Source of the DNA: Bradyrhizobium sp. Arg816
GTDB lineage: Bacteria > Pseudomonadota > Alphaproteobacteria > Rhizobiales > Xanthobacteraceae
Direction: 5' to 3'
Assembly: GCF_029989365.1 (NCBI RefSeq)
Contig: NZ_JAPRAQ010000002.1
Coordinates: 372,001 to 436,000 of the forward strand
DNA: 64,000 bases
Part shown: in pieces, positions 46,501-52,447 of the stretch
Layout of the letters: every line of letters begins with the position of its first letter
How positions within the stretch are numbered: position 1 is the stretch's first letter
Translations under genes and position numbers: made by a program
Notes under the pieces: generated by a model
Seen by the model: the letters and a program-made list of their open reading frames with translations, nothing else
What the model was told of the DNA's origin: nothing
Databases searched by the model: none

Positions 46501-47690
46501 CCTATGCGCCCAGCATCCACGCCCACAAGCTGCAGTACAGCAAGAAGAACGGCATGACTCTCGATGAGCTGGACATCTCAGGTCTGGTTTACGAGGACCC
46601 CGACCGCACGCTGAAGATCGACGTAAGCAAGGCGACTCTGCCCGCCGGCAAGGACGGCGTCCCGGCGCTGAAGTACACGCCCGAGAACAAGCTGATCGTG
46701 CCGCTCGCCGAGGTGGAGGACGCCTACATCGACGTCTACGACGTCATGAAGCTGGGCGGCTCCCGAGCCGCGGTTGCGGCGGGCACAGGCGCCCCGAGTA
46801 AACTTACCTATGCGCCCAGACTTGACACCGTCGACCTGCTGAGTGGTCACGTCAACTTCACCGTGGATCCAAAGCTCCGCCGCGGGGTCAATTGGAAACA
46901 GTCGCTCGGCGGCTGGCTCTCGGACAGGGCCGGTCCCTACGCGATCCACGTCGACATCAACGACGGCCAGATCAACTTCGAAGAAGTCGAGGACAAGAGC
47001 ACCGGGCTTCTCGCCGACGCCGCGCTGGGCATCGACTACAAGCCCGGTTACCTCGACCTGGATTCCAACCCGCCCGGCTTCAAGCCGGCGAGCCTGAGGA
47101 TCAGCATCCTCGGCAAGGGCGACGTGGTCTGGTGGAATCTGGATGATGCCGAGGCGACGCTCGCGGCGACCGACATTGTCAAGATCTCCACCTTCATCAA
47201 GCATTCGCCGCAGGCCCCGACCGGCAATCCGAGCGAGCAGAAGGCGAGCGGCTCCCTGCTGGCGGGACTCGATTTCGGCGACGTCGACATCCATTTGGCG
47301 CTACCCGATAGCGGCGAGATCAAGCTCGGCAACGCCGGGTCGCTGACCCTGGGCGGCGAGGGTCCGGGCTTCGTGATCGACGTGACCAGCGGCAAGCTGC
47401 CGACGCTCACGACGCAGATCACCAAGCTCATCGCCAACGTATCCAACCTGGATCTCAAGCTCGACACCGCGGGCACGGTCCTGAAGGTAGGCGGCATCTC
47501 GATCAACGGCGGCAGGGACCTGGAGCTGTCCTTCGACGACAAGGGCGTCGGCGACACCTACACCGACGAAGACGGGCATGTGACGCAGAACATGCTGCCG
47601 CTTCCGAAGCATCTCAGGGGCACGCTGAGCAAGGCGACGCTGCACAACGTCGAGCTACAGCTACCTCCCGACAAGGAGAAAGGCCCATGA
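40596..47690 (+). CDS. Giant DUF4157 (eCIS core domain) protein, candidate cargo or structural protein
   Basis: This 2,364-residue protein carries a DUF4157 domain near residues 90-180 with a zincin-like HEATH motif at 146-150 (RYLLAHEATHVAQRWEG). Three copies of a helical module follow, each opening D-W-x-I-T-D at residues 231, 408 and 502, then L-P-x-x-x-R and R-x-x-DNI. Beyond about residue 600 it is beta-rich, with many LDL-, IDISD- and VEL-type strands, broken by two coiled-coil stretches: about residues 920-1010 (RERLAAERDRVNDRIVAL) and about 1310-1395 (ESLKEAQDQLDEANAHL). There is no signal peptide. The DUF4157 mark points to eCIS loading. Whether it is a toxin, a tape-measure-like protein or a surface protein cannot be settled. 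It is coupled by ATGA at both ends. Confidence 0.85.
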   Translation: MSRRALARTAEPPVRPRDTALPGAHDLRSVRPRGLLAPAVTPANDIAPPPPDSGTGRDFAALPALGVAGRIDDADAARTLVTRLLIDELAPLLGLDPTRIRIRVDEPARATLEARGATGLQSGDEILLHPHRYRPETPAGRYLLAHEATHVAQRWEGTAARLAVVEDEADTVALAFARRRPTRRPRFSPTTTEPAAFEGPDPERAFANLVRENYAEELALIRDVLSYGVFDWRITDGDVSDVLRILEPLPYATQVALVGSLEDPFPARLADNISSGHFTRYRTPILAAYDAVTQKYPSKLQDDPFDGMDFSGLSLEEHYALQRIIPAFQRTAKGRAWFSNLKPGIAAHVQDILSNTPTFDPNEARKTAMKAEEERAKQLAEGAELQKSEDVAGFLEEARKKLTYHALDWAITDSEVLSLLDKAAKYVNEPPKLRAIVDTLEGEGLMERWVDNIPADALYTDVSKTVDGAMINRRSVFLQVLSFRPAWKNAKAAEELLSGLLDWAITDDDAFIAFQLIKALPENVRAGLLREGKNASRLEDNLSLSIKRGRASNYYTGGKGGEDLQSIKAQLLDDAVWTPAQISKLRQLIQMARAADEGLWVFEQSKTRVEGGGLKEAYADPDFFDRVVQAFELYVPPGFVRPNGTVDAKGRIEYVPEKLEGTAFGTNNFVYQKIIRGLGFLFSHTGRLQIWKESIGGEGLDLREIEPILGGSFIGVEFAKASEVKNADTSEMTDNSVRLDLDHGILEMRAALLAIRAVNYPLPNRKIQTGPINIHGLDLHMEYPQNGVRNATSMRLRIDRIDISDFMMISPSSMVGVEQLAVGEVHVDLMPDSAQTTTAAPDESYAVGAILLSPLYNVLKISDSVDALTKGLFEPESTMEVTLTVGSVSLKGLTTSGGQYVDRIAVADIALRSRNRHGQRRYRERLAAERDRVNDRIVALREAPKPEGPRPRHYVEFDTVPSLLRELRSVEQEIKALDDAQAEVAALEAQVAGGQLSRADQQRLDRDRAFLDGAERGGFALDVGHAEARGIAGRVTMGDASLDDLHAYGNAPGPLLGVLGGPTVARMLRGPDYRGTLAGKELEGGDPNALLKLGDVELSAFSVQSAIPTAEQTEKDFKDAEAKRKAKPYDPWLADEAERLHTRWRNADTYWTLLRAPKLGTDERDAFNAARNALLQDKAFSFENFSATGASLGGGLDRNGATLGLDARTLGVHGVTAGGFTVKDVIGADVRIGAGINLLDLVNGNRPLASASVGAGSLRFSGVENKSSGLAVDQLNFTKLGAHAAFATSGTSAELAAGAIELVGLNYAVSARVLAYRRDKLLTKPEKDRTGAEKAQLKDIDVLLESLKEAQDQLDEANAHLADPKVSDADKAHYTAQKADAEQMLNYWQKSVELKKLTVRDLNIDVTGLGDVLGEGDSLGQALKGGITVTGRGPNRQIVSGITIEGAGARLSAGHVKDTDAGSIVTAGSRASVEKLETGPILGKISFAEDHISLELGIASVETQGLFYAGGDTIISGKGGTKIDTVTIDAEADFDLIDKKDPDGDRRLSKLHLNSIFIGSIAGHDMEYRNAGSGLRLVIDDGSILGVHAEKALVDFAAEAGDALLVRGGTAGFAAIDNLRTVTTTAGGLAVASTLNTASLDASFAEDGHVTADLHAIIANAHVTQKDLDATINAKARSLHLELLPGAKSYKDSTQRFRLGGLDAEVTGSKGIDNPRTGASATKFGGKVTNFDSLQVTRKPDGSVEAPEIYVQEMSLTRLHYDDGKMLIDVPVGQPVTMGPVFLDVTAEANPTPPEKRGKDESAFSRIVVHSLYVPFISAQALTFVLRDAQKGDLAVTLPRGHKAVLRELMVGPRGEEDGFIIKPNDNWNLFGEVALDEANIEGLRADLRSAVISSMDAKGSKLSLEFIGTEDTIFAIEDLEVSQLNGGIKSGGGDTYADKDDPNPDHVSDNIFARLTRAGFHVDTSRWTYAPSIHAHKLQYSKKNGMTLDELDISGLVYEDPDRTLKIDVSKATLPAGKDGVPALKYTPENKLIVPLAEVEDAYIDVYDVMKLGGSRAAVAAGTGAPSKLTYAPRLDTVDLLSGHVNFTVDPKLRRGVNWKQSLGGWLSDRAGPYAIHVDINDGQINFEEVEDKSTGLLADAALGIDYKPGYLDLDSNPPGFKPASLRISILGKGDVVWWNLDDAEATLAATDIVKISTFIKHSPQAPTGNPSEQKASGSLLAGLDFGDVDIHLALPDSGEIKLGNAGSLTLGGEGPGFVIDVTSGKLPTLTTQITKLIANVSNLDLKLDTAGTVLKVGGISINGGRDLELSFDDKGVGDTYTDEDGHVTQNMLPLPKHLRGTLSKATLHNVELQLPPDKEKGP

Positions 47691-48943
47691 GCTGGCACGA
47701 TCTCCTGGCACCCTCACGCGCGCCGGCGGCGCGCTGGACACCCACCGCTGCCCAGGAGGGGCAAGCGCAGGCGGCGGGCGGCGCCGCGCCCAAGGCCTGG
47801 CCGGCAACCGCGCATGCGAACCTGGCCGGCGTGCGTGTCCACGCCGACGCGGAAGCCCAAAGCTTGGCGGAGGACTACGGCGCCAAGGCTTTCACCTATG
47901 GCCAGGACATCTTCATGAACGCGGGCGCAGCCGGCGGCGGGCCGGACGGCACAGCCACTCTCGCGCACGAGATTGCGCACGTCGCCCAACAGGCCGCCCA
48001 GCCCGGCCCCGCCCTGCAATTCGAGCCGAAGGGCCAGAAGGCCGGCCCCGGCGCTTCGCCACCCGACGACGACTTCATCACCGATGAGAACAACTGGGGT
48101 TCGGAGGAGCAGCACGTCCTCTTCGGCCAGGACCAGGCCAGCCTCGACGCCGACGACGAGGTCCAGGCCTTCGCCGCCAGGCAGAAGCAGGCGGTCAGTG
48201 TCTTCGTCCACGGCTATGCGAGCGAAGAGGGCCCGGCCGACTACAACCTGAACCTCTCAGCGCAACGCGGGGCAGTGATCCGCCGCCGACTGCTGGAGCT
48301 GCTGCCCGAAGGTTCCAAGGTCACCATCTTCGCTCATGGCAAGACCCAGCACTTCGGCGCGGCCAACAAGAACCGCCGGGTGGGCCTGTCGCTGATCGGC
48401 CCGGTGGACCGGGGCGCCCAGCTGCACGTGGACTTTCCCGGCCGGCTGCCCAGCTGGCGCGAGCGACTGCACCTGGTCGACCCGCCGAAGGTGTCCTACC
48501 GGGACCTGTTAGACGTCGGTCTGCCGCCTCCGCCAGTCATCGCGCCTACCGGCACCTCGCTGCCGCAAGTGCCGGCGGCCCAGCCGGTCCCGCACGATAA
48601 CATAGACCTCGCTGGCTTCGGGGCTGCGGCGGGCATGCGCGGCCACGCCGTCGGCGAAACCGGCAATGTGCTGGACCAGTACGACGACGCCTACCGGAGG
48701 TACCGCTTCGGCTGGGGCATCCCCGACCACCGCGTGCTGAGCCTGTTCGGCCTCTTCGACTACGACATCGGCGCGACGGCCTTGGCCAACAAAGAGCTGC
48801 AGAGCAACATCGAGGCCTACTGGCAGCGCAACGACCCGAGCGCGATCGACCGGTCCAACCAGGACGTCGGCGCTCACGTCTTCATGTCCCCGAACCTGCT
48901 TGAGCTCGGTTCGGACAAGAAAAAGAAGAAGGAGTCGAAATGA
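47687..48943 (+). CDS. DUF4157-OmpA fusion protein
   Basis: This 418-residue protein has a DUF4157 domain over about residues 35-110 with HExxH at 94-98 (TLAHEIAHVAQQAAQ), preceded by the domain-typical VRVHADAEAQSLAEDYGAKAFTYG. An OmpA-like domain follows at about 145-255; NLNLSAQRGAVIRRRLLELL fits the N-x-x-LS-x-x-R peptidoglycan-binding signature. The C-terminal part holds FGWGIPDHRVLSLFGLFD near residue 342, resembling the helical modules of the giant neighbour. The tail is Lys-rich (SDKKKKKESK). It has no signal peptide, so if it binds peptidoglycan it must be delivered. It could anchor the particle or act on the target envelope (inference). Confidence 0.85.
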   Translation: MSWHDLLAPSRAPAARWTPTAAQEGQAQAAGGAAPKAWPATAHANLAGVRVHADAEAQSLAEDYGAKAFTYGQDIFMNAGAAGGGPDGTATLAHEIAHVAQQAAQPGPALQFEPKGQKAGPGASPPDDDFITDENNWGSEEQHVLFGQDQASLDADDEVQAFAARQKQAVSVFVHGYASEEGPADYNLNLSAQRGAVIRRRLLELLPEGSKVTIFAHGKTQHFGAANKNRRVGLSLIGPVDRGAQLHVDFPGRLPSWRERLHLVDPPKVSYRDLLDVGLPPPPVIAPTGTSLPQVPAAQPVPHDNIDLAGFGAAAGMRGHAVGETGNVLDQYDDAYRRYRFGWGIPDHRVLSLFGLFDYDIGATALANKELQSNIEAYWQRNDPSAIDRSNQDVGAHVFMSPNLLELGSDKKKKKESK

Positions 48944-48956
48944 AAGGAGCCACGGC

Positions 48957-49613
48957 ATGAGCGCCTTTCCCGGATCGCCCAGGCTGCTGCGTGGCGGGCT
49001 GGTGCTCATCGATCCCGAGACTGCCGCGGTGCTGCGGATCATCGCACTGCAGTACAACCCCGACACACTCACCCGCAGCCTGCAGATCAAGGGCGTCAAC
49101 GGCGAAGCCGGCGACCATGTCGAGGCGCTACGCCTGACCGGCCCGCCGGTCGAGACCATCAAGCTGGAGGCTGAGCTCGACGCCACCGACCAGCTCGAGG
49201 CGAACGACAGCCAAACGGTGGATGGCGGCCTGCACCCGCAGCTCGCCGCCATCGAGACCATGGTCTACCCGACCAGCAGCCACCTCGCGGACGCCAATTC
49301 CGAGGCGGGCGCCGGTTCGCTGGAGATCGCGCCGGCCCAGACGCCCTTGCCGCTGTTCGTCTTCGGCCAGAAGCGAATCGTCCCGGTGCGGATCACCGAA
49401 CTCAGCATCACCGAGGAGGCCTTCGATCCTAACCTCAACCCGATCCGCGCCAAGGTCAGCCTGGGGATGCGGGTGCTGAGCGTCGACGACCTGGGTTTTG
49501 GCGTGGCCGGTGGCGGGATCTTCATGGCCTACCTGCGCGCCAAGGAGCAGCTTGCCCGGCAGGTCGCCTCCGGCTCCTTCGCCACCCTCGGCATCAGCGC
49601 CCTGCCAAGCTGA
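48957..49613 (+). CDS. eCIS Afp7-like tube/hub connector protein
   Basis: This 218-residue protein has the CIS tube-initiator pattern: ALQYNPDTLTRSLQIKG near residue 30, then ETIKLEAELDATDQLE, TMVYPTS and LPLFVFGQKRIVPVRITELSITEEAFDPNLNPIRAKVSLGM. In Afp and PVC this position holds the first tube layer between hub and tube. The start is the ATG at 48957, behind AAAGGAG; the frame is open upstream but into the previous gene. It is followed by the LysM-like gene after 33 bases. Confidence 0.9.
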   Translation: MSAFPGSPRLLRGGLVLIDPETAAVLRIIALQYNPDTLTRSLQIKGVNGEAGDHVEALRLTGPPVETIKLEAELDATDQLEANDSQTVDGGLHPQLAAIETMVYPTSSHLADANSEAGAGSLEIAPAQTPLPLFVFGQKRIVPVRITELSITEEAFDPNLNPIRAKVSLGMRVLSVDDLGFGVAGGGIFMAYLRAKEQLARQVASGSFATLGISALPS

Positions 49614-49646
49614 CCCGAAAAGAAAGAAAAAAGAGGAGACCGCCCG

Positions 49647-49973
49647 ATGGCCAACTACAACATCCCGCCCACCAGCCGCTACTACGGTCTGATGGTGCTC
49701 AAGCTGAACGCGAGTTCTGACCACGCGATCGCCTATCTCGCCCGGCGCTTCGTGCCGCCAGCGGACGTGTTCACGCTCCTGCGTACCCATACGGCCGTCG
49801 AAGGCGAGCGGATGGACCTGATCGCCGCCCGCGAGCTGGGTGACCCTGGGGCCTTCTGGCGCATCTGCGATGCCAACGACGCCATGCGTCCCGACGACCT
49901 GACCGCCGTCCCAGGTCGCACCTTGCGCATCGGCCTGCCGAAAGGCGTGCCGGGCCCGGCGACGCTGAGGTGA
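49647..49973 (+). CDS. eCIS LysM-like hub protein
   Basis: This 108-residue protein ends with a LysM-like module (HTAVEGERMDLIAARELGDPGAFWRICDANDAMRPDDL, then PGRTLRIGLP), the form seen in tail-protein-X and gp53-like baseplate components. The N-terminus (TSRYYGLMVLKLNASSDHAIAYLARRFVPP) is the lead region seen in eCIS versions. It probably sits at the tube-hub junction or helps join wedges to the hub. A purine-rich leader (AAAAAAGAGGAGA) precedes the ATG. The next gene starts 6 bases after its stop. Confidence 0.85.
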   Translation: MANYNIPPTSRYYGLMVLKLNASSDHAIAYLARRFVPPADVFTLLRTHTAVEGERMDLIAARELGDPGAFWRICDANDAMRPDDLTAVPGRTLRIGLPKGVPGPATLR

Positions 49974-49979
49974 CAGCCC

Positions 49980-51107
49980 ATGCTGAAAGGCGTCCACCTC
50001 TCTCTGATGATCGGCCCGGCGGTCCCCGCACCAGCGCCCAAGGTGGTGGTCGACGCGCTGCTGCATGCCCAGGTCACCAGCGGCAAGGACAAGGCCGGCT
50101 TCCAGCTCACCCTCGGCGTCAGCAAGGACTCCCCCCTCCTGACCACCATGCTGCCGTCCGGTTACTTCGATCCGATCACCACGCGTGTGATCATGATCGT
50201 CACTCTGGGCGGCTTCCCCAACGTGATCATGGACGGCATCGTCACCCGCCAGGAACTGACCCCCTCCAGCGATCCCGGCCAATCGACGCTGACCATCACC
50301 GGCGAGGACCTCAGCGTCCTAATGGACATCGTCGAGATCAAGCGCCCGTTCCCGGCGATGGACGGGACGGCCCAGAGCTACCTGATCCTAGCACCCTACG
50401 CCGCTTTCGGGGTCACGCCCGTGGTGTTGCCGCCGGTCTTCCCGGACACGCAGGTGCCGGTGAAAAAGATCATGTCGCAGGTGAAGACCGACCTGCAGCA
50501 CCTGAAGATGCTCGCCAAACGCAACGGCTACGTCTTCTACGTCGAGCCCGGCCCTCTGCCCGGCCAGTCCATCGCCTACATGGGACCGAACATCCGCATC
50601 CCGGTGCCGCAACCGGCGCTGAGTATCAACATGGACGCCCACACCAATGTGGAGTCCCTGTCTTTCTCCCTCGACGGGCTGGCGAAGGAGGTGATGGTAG
50701 TCACTGTGTATGACCCCATCACTCACAGGATCCCAATCACCATCCCGATCCCCAACTTCAGCCTGTTCCAGCCGCCGCTCGGCGCGCGGCCTACCGCGCC
50801 GGCGAAGGTTACGTTCCCCAGCGACCTGGCCAGCGAGGAGGCGCCGGGCGTGTTGAACCGGGTGCTGGGGCGACTGTTCAAGGGCTCGAACAACGCCATC
50901 ACTGTTTCCGGGACGCTGGACGTCGTCCGCTACGGCCATGTTCTGCGTTCGAAGATGCTGGTCGGCGTGCGCGGCGCAGGGATCGCGTACGACGGCCTCT
51001 ATTACGTGGACAGCGTCACCCACAACCTGAAGCGCGGTGAATACAAGCAAAGCTTCCAGCTCAGCCGCGACGGCCTGATCTCGATCACCCCCAAGGTGCC
51101 GATATGA
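49980..51107 (+). CDS. eCIS baseplate hub protein (gp27 / late control D-like, Afp8 N-terminal part)
   Basis: This 375-residue hub protein has the gp27/VgrG N-terminal pattern: QVTSGKDKAGFQLTLGVSKDS near residue 30, GGFPNVIMDGIVTRQELTPS near 78 and STLTITGEDLSVLMD near 100. A C-terminal segment (GVRGAGIAYDGLYYVDSVTHNLKRGEYKQSFQLSRDG) is typical of late-control-D proteins. It should form the trimeric hub under the tube. It overlaps the gp5-like spike gene as ATGA. Together the two correspond to one VgrG, or to Afp8. Confidence 0.92.
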   Translation: MLKGVHLSLMIGPAVPAPAPKVVVDALLHAQVTSGKDKAGFQLTLGVSKDSPLLTTMLPSGYFDPITTRVIMIVTLGGFPNVIMDGIVTRQELTPSSDPGQSTLTITGEDLSVLMDIVEIKRPFPAMDGTAQSYLILAPYAAFGVTPVVLPPVFPDTQVPVKKIMSQVKTDLQHLKMLAKRNGYVFYVEPGPLPGQSIAYMGPNIRIPVPQPALSINMDAHTNVESLSFSLDGLAKEVMVVTVYDPITHRIPITIPIPNFSLFQPPLGARPTAPAKVTFPSDLASEEAPGVLNRVLGRLFKGSNNAITVSGTLDVVRYGHVLRSKMLVGVRGAGIAYDGLYYVDSVTHNLKRGEYKQSFQLSRDGLISITPKVPI

Positions 51108-51646
51108 GCGAAACCAGCGGCGATAGCGGCAAGTACTATGGCGTCTACCAAGGGACGGTGACCTTCAACGCCGACCCGACCTTCTGCGGCCGACTGTTGC
51201 TGAACGTCCCCGACGTGCTTGCCTTCGTGCCGAGCACCTGGGCCGAGCCCTGCACCCTGCTCTCCGGCCCAACCGGACCGCCTATGGGGGTCTTCATGGT
51301 GCCGCCCGTGGGTGCCGGCGTCTGGGTGCAGTTCGAGCAGGGTGACCCGGACAAGCCAATATGGCTGGGCTGCCGCTGGGGCTCGACCGCCGACATTCCG
51401 CCGACCGCCAAGCTGGGCAATCCGGCGGACCCCAACATCGTCATCCAGTCGTTGCTGCAGCACAGCCTGATGGTCAGTGACATGCCGCCCACGCCGGCCA
51501 CCGGCGGCATCGTCCTGAAAAGCGCTACGGGCGCGATGATCGTCGTCAACGACAGCGGAATCTACATCAACAACGGTAAGGGCGCGATCATCACCCTGAT
51601 CGGCAAGGCCATCGACTTCAACACGGGGGCGATGACCATCACATGA
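51104..51646 (+). CDS. eCIS spike protein (gp5/VgrG OB-fold, baseplate assembly protein V-like)
   Basis: This 180-residue protein has a gp5-type OB-fold at the N-terminus (YGVYQGTVTFNADPTFCGRL, then GVFMVPPVGAGVWVQFEQGD and PIWLGCRWG). A short C-terminal stretch of repeated strands (GGIVLKSATGAMIVVNDSGIY) should form the three-sided beta-helix of the spike. There is no lysozyme domain. It is coupled to the hub gene by ATGA and is followed by the PAAR-like tip gene after 40 bases, the expected hub-spike-tip order. Confidence 0.92.
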   Translation: MSETSGDSGKYYGVYQGTVTFNADPTFCGRLLLNVPDVLAFVPSTWAEPCTLLSGPTGPPMGVFMVPPVGAGVWVQFEQGDPDKPIWLGCRWGSTADIPPTAKLGNPADPNIVIQSLLQHSLMVSDMPPTPATGGIVLKSATGAMIVVNDSGIYINNGKGAIITLIGKAIDFNTGAMTIT

Positions 51647-51686
51647 GCCGTCCGATCCACAATCCAACACCTGACGGAGGCCGCCG

Positions 51687-52043
51687 ATGCCCGGCTTTCT
51701 GATGCACGTGGGCGCGGGCTGCAAATGCACCCACCTGGGCACTGCCACCATCGCGCCCTCGCAGCCGCGCGTGCTCGTGAGTGGCCAAGCCGTGGCGCAA
51801 ATGTCCAGCCAGATCGCCGTCGCCGGCTGCCCGTTCCAGGTCCCCGCGCCCAGCGGGACCAAGCCACAGCCTTGCGTGACCGTGAAGTGGAACATGCCCT
51901 CGGCCAGGGTGAAGATCTTGGGTCAGGCGGCGATGCTGATCCCGGCCCCCGGCCCGGGCCCCGCCATCTGCCTAAGCGTCGAACAAATCCCCGCCGGACC
52001 GCCCACCGTGGGCCCGGTGCAGGCGCGCGTGATCGCGATGTGA
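51687..52043 (+). CDS. PAAR-like spike tip protein
   Basis: This 118-residue protein has a metal-ligand-rich start (GAGCKCTHLG with C12, C14, H16) and further Cys at about 48, 63 and 94 in short GC- and PC-type turns. It has the glycine/proline-rich beta repeats of PAAR-like caps (VLVSGQAVAQMSSQIAVAGCPF). It should bind the tip of the gp5-like spike and sharpen it. There is no C-terminal effector extension, so cargo is not carried as a PAAR fusion. The start MPGFLMHVGAGC follows an AGGAGG-type site. Confidence 0.85.
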   Translation: MPGFLMHVGAGCKCTHLGTATIAPSQPRVLVSGQAVAQMSSQIAVAGCPFQVPAPSGTKPQPCVTVKWNMPSARVKILGQAAMLIPAPGPGPAICLSVEQIPAGPPTVGPVQARVIAM

Positions 52044-52066
52044 CCCCTTCATGGAGACCCGCTGAG

Positions 52067-52429
52067 ATGGACGTAGCCTTCCCCTACCACTTCGACAGCC
52101 GCGGGCGCACCGCTTCGGCGTCGCTGGCCTACGCCGATCACGTCCGTGACCTGATCGAGGAGCTGATCTTCACGAGTCCCGGAGAGCGGGTGAACCGGCC
52201 GGACCTCGGCACCGGCCTCATGCAGCTCGTCTTCTCACCGAACAGCCCGGAGCTGGCGGCGGCGTTGCAGTTCACGTTGCAAGCGGCGCTGCAGCACTGG
52301 CTGGGCGACATCATCCAAGTCCGCGACCTCCAGGCTAATGCCGAAGACTCCACCCTCACCGTCTCCATTGCCTACGTGATCCTGCCCACCGGCCAGGCGC
52401 AGACCACCGTCTTCAGCCGTTCCGTCTGA
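52067..52429 (+). CDS. Baseplate wedge protein gp25 (GPW family)
   Basis: This 120-residue protein is the small wedge component that starts sheath assembly. The family pattern is intact: DHVRDLIEELIFTSPGERVNRPDLGTGL, followed by LVFSPNSPELAAALQFTLQ and a strand-rich tail, LTVSIAYVILPTGQAQTTVF. The conserved E-R-V-N-R-P-x-F/L-G-x-G-L motif is present. It lies directly before the two gp6/J-like genes, as in most contractile systems. Confidence 0.95.
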   Translation: MDVAFPYHFDSRGRTASASLAYADHVRDLIEELIFTSPGERVNRPDLGTGLMQLVFSPNSPELAAALQFTLQAALQHWLGDIIQVRDLQANAEDSTLTVSIAYVILPTGQAQTTVFSRSV

Positions 52430-52447
52430 CCCAAGGGAGTGGCCACG

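Noticed and set aside
49980..52043. Type VI secretion VgrG-PAAR cluster
   Set aside because: The gp27-like, gp5-like and PAAR-like proteins are separate genes within a gp25/J/sheath/tube set, and no TssJ, TssL, TssM or ClpV gene is present.
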